Below are positions 61,189 to 64,000 of a stretch of DNA of 64,000 nt, piece by piece. Positions within the stretch are counted from its first letter, which is position 1; each line of letters begins with the position of its first letter. The position numbers and the translations under genes are program-made. The stretch spans positions 1-64,000 of the forward strand of contig JAGYII010000004.1 in NCBI GenBank assembly GCA_018402725.1, written 5' to 3'. The notes under the pieces were generated by a model. That model did not search any database and had not been told where the DNA came from. It saw only the letters and a list, made by a program, of their open reading frames with translations. Source of the stretch: Candidatus Izemoplasma sp. (GTDB taxonomy: Bacteria; Bacillota_I; Bacilli_A; Izemoplasmatales; Izemoplasmataceae).

Positions 61189-62265
61189 ATGCGCATTGAA
61201 GCGGATTTAAAATTAGATTTTTCCGATGTCTTATTTCGACCCAAACGATCGACCTTAAAAAGTCGAAAAGAAGTCGATCTAAATCGTGAATATACATTTA
61301 AATATTCTAAACACTCTTACCAAGGGATCCCAATTATGGCCGCTAATATGGACGGTGTTGGCACCTTGAAAATGGCCGAAAGTTTATCCCAAAAAGGGCT
61401 CTTTACGTGTTTGGTTAAAAGTTACACCTTGGCCGACTTTAAAACCTTTAAAGGCACCTATGACCCTCGTCTCATCGCGGTCTCAACCGGAACAAGTGAT
61501 AAAGACTTAGATAACCTTCAAGAAATTTTAAAAGCTCATCCTGAATTTCATACGATTTGTATTGATGTTGCGAATGGGTATTCAGAACACTTTGGTGATT
61601 ATGTCGCCCGCGTCAGAAAACTATACCCTGATCATATTCTGATTGCGGGAAATGTCGTTACGGCCGATATGACTCAAGAACTTGTGTTAAGAGGCGCCGA
61701 CATTGTTAAAGTGGGGATTGGCCCAGGCAGTGTATGTACGACCCGGATTCAAACAGGGGTGGGATATCCTCAATTATCCGCGATTATTGAATGTGCCGAT
61801 GCCGCCCATGGTTTAGGTGCTCACATCATTGCAGATGGGGGATGTACGTGTCCTGGGGATGTTGCTAAAGCCTTTGGCGCGGGAGCAGACTTTGTCATGC
61901 TCGGTGGAATGCTCGCAGGGCATGATGAAGGAGAAGGCCAAATTGTCACCAAACATGAATTTACCGGTGACTTAGACCCTCAAAGCCATCAAATGATGTT
62001 TGAACCTTATCAATACGTTGAATTTTATGGAATGTCTTCAGACACTGCCATGAAAAAACATAAAGGGGAAATGGCTGATTATCGTTCCAGTGAAGGTCGG
62101 ACGGTCAAAATCCCATACCGAGGTCCTGTTTTAGCGACGGTGAAAGATATTTTAGGTGGCATCCGCTCGACGTGCACGTATGTTGGAGCGGAGAACTTAA
62201 AATCCCTCTCTAAATGCACCACGTTCATCCGAGTGGCCCGTCAATTTAATGACGTGTTTGCCTAA
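61189..62265 (+). CDS. guaC: GMP reductase
   Basis: Converts GMP to IMP, returning guanine nucleotides to the purine pool. 358-residue TIM barrel without CBS domains, which separates it from IMP dehydrogenase. N-terminus [20 protein letters not shown] as in GuaC type 1; catalytic C183 in [38 protein letters not shown] phosphate-binding part. It starts 12 nt after recD2 behind GCGAGGT, so it may share transcripts with it. Confidence 0.94.
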   Translation: MRIEADLKLDFSDVLFRPKRSTLKSRKEVDLNREYTFKYSKHSYQGIPIMAANMDGVGTLKMAESLSQKGLFTCLVKSYTLADFKTFKGTYDPRLIAVSTGTSDKDLDNLQEILKAHPEFHTICIDVANGYSEHFGDYVARVRKLYPDHILIAGNVVTADMTQELVLRGADIVKVGIGPGSVCTTRIQTGVGYPQLSAIIECADAAHGLGAHIIADGGCTCPGDVAKAFGAGADFVMLGGMLAGHDEGEGQIVTKHEFTGDLDPQSHQMMFEPYQYVEFYGMSSDTAMKKHKGEMADYRSSEGRTVKIPYRGPVLATVKDILGGIRSTCTYVGAENLKSLSKCTTFIRVARQFNDVFA

Positions 62266-62271
62266 GATTCA

Positions 62272-62300
62272 TTGCTTTAAATCGATTAATTCTTTATAAT
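62272..62300 (+). promoter_or_regulatory. Promoter of alaS
   Basis: TTGCTT, 17 bp, TATAAT ahead of a T-box leader. Confidence 0.85.
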
Positions 62301-62306
62301 AAAACC

Positions 62307-62514
62307 AATTAATATAAAAGACATGACAGCGAAGAGTTCATATCTAGAGAGTTTGGGCCGGTGGAAACCAAATAGTCCTCATCGATGTTGCTCCTTTTAG
62401 GGTAATTAATTCGCGTTGCGGCGTTAAAAGCTCAAAGTGCTGCGTCTTTTTAAGCAGAATATAGGTGGTACCGCGGACAACCTCGCCCTAGTGTTTTTTT
62501 TAGGGCGTTTTTTT
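62307..62514 (+). promoter_or_regulatory. T-box leader, alanine-specific
   Basis: AGAGAG and GGCCGGTG distal Stem I elements (62346-62363), likely specifier GCT at 62390-62392, core AGGTGGTACCGCGG at 62463-62476, terminator CGCCCTA / TAGGGCG plus T-run at 62484-62514. Confidence 0.9.
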
Positions 62515-62527
62515 AAGGAGAAAACCG

Positions 62528-64000
62528 ATGAAATCCCAATTAATTAAAGAGACATGGATTCGATTTTTTAAAGAACGAGGCCATATCATTGAACCGTCAG
62601 CATCATTAGTGCCGGTAAATGATCCTTCTTTACTATGGATTAATGCGGGGGTCGCTCCTTTAAAAGGATACTTTGAAGGGTCAAAAATCCCTTCGCATCC
62701 GCGTTTGGTCAATGCCCAAAAATGCATCCGGACCAATGACATTGAACAAGTTGGAAAAACAGCACGGCACCATACATTTTTTGAAATGCTTGGAAATTTC
62801 TCGATTGGTGATTATTTCCGTGATGAAGTAATACCCTGGGCCTTTGAACTTTTAACAAGTAAGGCCTATTTTGGAATGGACTTAGACAAACTGTATTTCA
62901 CCGTCTATCCAACCGATCAAGAGACCTATGATTTATGGTTAAAAATGGGCGTTGATAAAACCCACCTTCTAAGGACTAATTACAACTTCTGGGAAATTGG
63001 CGAAGGACCCTGTGGACCTTCCACGGAAATCTTTTATGATCGCGGCGATGCGTTTGGCCCTAACGATCCATCGATGATTGAAAATGACATCGAAAACGAT
63101 CGCTTTGTCGAAATTTGGAACATCGTCTTTTCTCAGTTTCAAGCGAAAACCGGTTTAAGTCGAGATCAATACCCCGAACTCCCGAGTAAAAATATCGATA
63201 CGGGAATGGGCTTTGAACGGATGGCTGCTATTTTACAAGGGGCTCAAACCAATTTTGAAACTGATCTTTTCCTTCCCATCATCCAAGCAATGGAAGAAAA
63301 AACAAAGATTCCTTATACCGGTCAAATGGCCTATAAAGTCATGGCCGACCATCTTAGAAGCGTCGTTTTCGCTCTTGCTGATGGGGCTCAACTTTCAAAC
63401 GAAGGAAGAGGATATGTTTTAAGAAGGCTTTTAAGACGGGCTGTTAAACATGGAAAGTCATTAGGTTTTGAAAAACCGTTCTTACATGAATTTGTCGATA
63501 CGGTGATTAGGGTCATGAAAGAAAGCTATCCTTATTTAGAAGCCCAATCGGCTCGGTTAAAGCACGTCATTTTTAAAGAAGAAGCCCGTTTTTTTGAAAC
63601 CTTAAATGCAGGTGAAAAAAGACTGAGTCAATGGATCGACGAACACTCTGCATCAATGATTCCTGGGGATGAAGTCTTTAAAATGTACGACACATTTGGC
63701 TTTCCAGTCGAACTCACCCAAGAAATTGCTGAAAGCCACGGTCGCTCGATTGATATTGAGGGATTTAAAGACCATTTAAACGCCCAAAAAGACCGGGCTC
63801 GAAATGCACGTCATCAAAACGCATCGATGCGAGATCAAGATCCTGAATTGATGGCATTTAAAACCCCATCGACCTTCGATTACGATCAATTAGAGCTTTC
63901 AAGTATCGTCATCTTTAAAAACAAGGATGGCATCGTCACCGAAAAAACACCTTTTTACGCAGAGAGTGGGGGCCAAGTTTCAGATACGGGTCACATCACT
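62528..64000 (+). CDS. alaS: Alanyl-tRNA synthetase, N-terminal part
   Basis: Class II synthetase cut by the window end after 491 codons. The catalytic core is complete: WIRFFKERGHIIEPSASLVP, NAQKCIRTNDIEQVGKTARHHTFFEMLGNFSIGDYF (motif 2), WEIGEGPCGPSTEIFYDRG, DTGMGFERMAAILQG (motif 3), and GRGYVLRRLLRRAV. The start of the editing domain follows (FYAESGGQVSDTG at the edge). SD AAGGAGAAAA. Controlled by the Ala T-box. Confidence 0.98.
   Translation, partial: MKSQLIKETWIRFFKERGHIIEPSASLVPVNDPSLLWINAGVAPLKGYFEGSKIPSHPRLVNAQKCIRTNDIEQVGKTARHHTFFEMLGNFSIGDYFRDEVIPWAFELLTSKAYFGMDLDKLYFTVYPTDQETYDLWLKMGVDKTHLLRTNYNFWEIGEGPCGPSTEIFYDRGDAFGPNDPSMIENDIENDRFVEIWNIVFSQFQAKTGLSRDQYPELPSKNIDTGMGFERMAAILQGAQTNFETDLFLPIIQAMEEKTKIPYTGQMAYKVMADHLRSVVFALADGAQLSNEGRGYVLRRLLRRAVKHGKSLGFEKPFLHEFVDTVIRVMKESYPYLEAQSARLKHVIFKEEARFFETLNAGEKRLSQWIDEHSASMIPGDEVFKMYDTFGFPVELTQEIAESHGRSIDIEGFKDHLNAQKDRARNARHQNASMRDQDPELMAFKTPSTFDYDQLELSSIVIFKNKDGIVTEKTPFYAESGGQVSDTGHIT

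Noticed and set aside
1-64000. Reading TGA as tryptophan, as in mycoplasmas and spiroplasmas
   Set aside because: TGG encodes Trp throughout and several genes end at TGA exactly where their families end (rimM, plsX, rsmH, nth).
1-64000. CRISPR arrays, tandem repeats, prophage or defence islands
   Set aside because: No regularly spaced repeats or matching gene sets were seen; all intervals are explained by housekeeping genes and their control regions.

Overview
The window is a gene-dense chromosomal stretch from a low-to-moderate GC (about 40% by eye) member of the Bacillota/Mycoplasmatota group. Evidence for this is the Bacillus-type content: PolC, DnaB/DnaD/DnaI, RqcH, Spx, a CcpA-like regulator, four T-box leaders, FakA, YlbF/YlbG and RsgA-Rpe-ThiN. 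Tryptophan is read from TGG and TGA is used as a stop (rimM, plsX, rsmH, nth), so the genetic code is standard. No peptidoglycan gene is present, and rsmH is followed by a tRNA instead of ftsL/pbp. A wall-less Acholeplasmatales/Izemoplasmatales-like organism therefore fits best, but this rests partly on absence within 64 kb. No insertion sequence, prophage or CRISPR array was seen, and no clearly novel multi-gene system.

Layout. 0-2.4 kb: partial cysteine desulfurase, an unknown small gene and a thioredoxin-CcdA fusion (minus strand), divergent from ylbF-ylbG. 2.4-7.1 kb: rpsP-khpA-rimM-trmD, rplS, ccpA-like, tyrS. 7.1-11.9 kb: PepV, TrmB, M42 peptidase, a PanT-like ECF S component with CoaX, AcpP. 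12-20.6 kb: polA-mutM-coaE-orf-dnaB-dnaI, then T-box thrS. 20.6-30.2 kb: rqcH (minus), gmk-rpoZ, polC, a Bax-inhibitor-like protein, M3 peptidase. 30.2-35 kb: T-box pheS-pheT, ald. 35-44.7 kb: DUF975, rsgA-rpe-thiN, rpmB (minus), fakA, recG, plsX-rnc-dnaD-nth. 44.8-50.7 kb: Xre regulator, gnd and mrp (minus), a tmcAL (ylbM) remnant, yceD-rpmF, rsmH, tRNA-Gly. 50.8-55.6 kb (mostly minus): OsmC, Ppa, GNAT, damaged ptsH and trpS, an intact Trp T-box, a second M3 peptidase. 55.7-64 kb: spx, gapA, small membrane protein, M24 peptidase, recD2, guaC, T-box alaS (cut by the window end).

Functionally this is housekeeping: tRNA charging under T-box control (Thr ACU, Phe UUC, Trp UGG, Ala GCU specifiers inferred), replication and repair (PolA, PolC, primosome, MutM, Nth, RecG, RecD2), CoA and acyl carrier supply (PanT, CoaX, CoaE, AcpP, FakA, PlsX), peptide catabolism (PepV, M42, M24, two M3 enzymes) and central carbon enzymes (GapA, Gnd, Rpe).

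The most unusual part is a sharply bounded block of about 1.2 kb, from about 52,340 to about 53,520. In it two convergent housekeeping genes, ptsH and trpS, are riddled with indels and substitutions although both 5' ends are perfect. It is either a localised sequence-quality fault or a very confined decay event. A second, more ordinary remnant (tmcAL) lies at 48,635-48,885.
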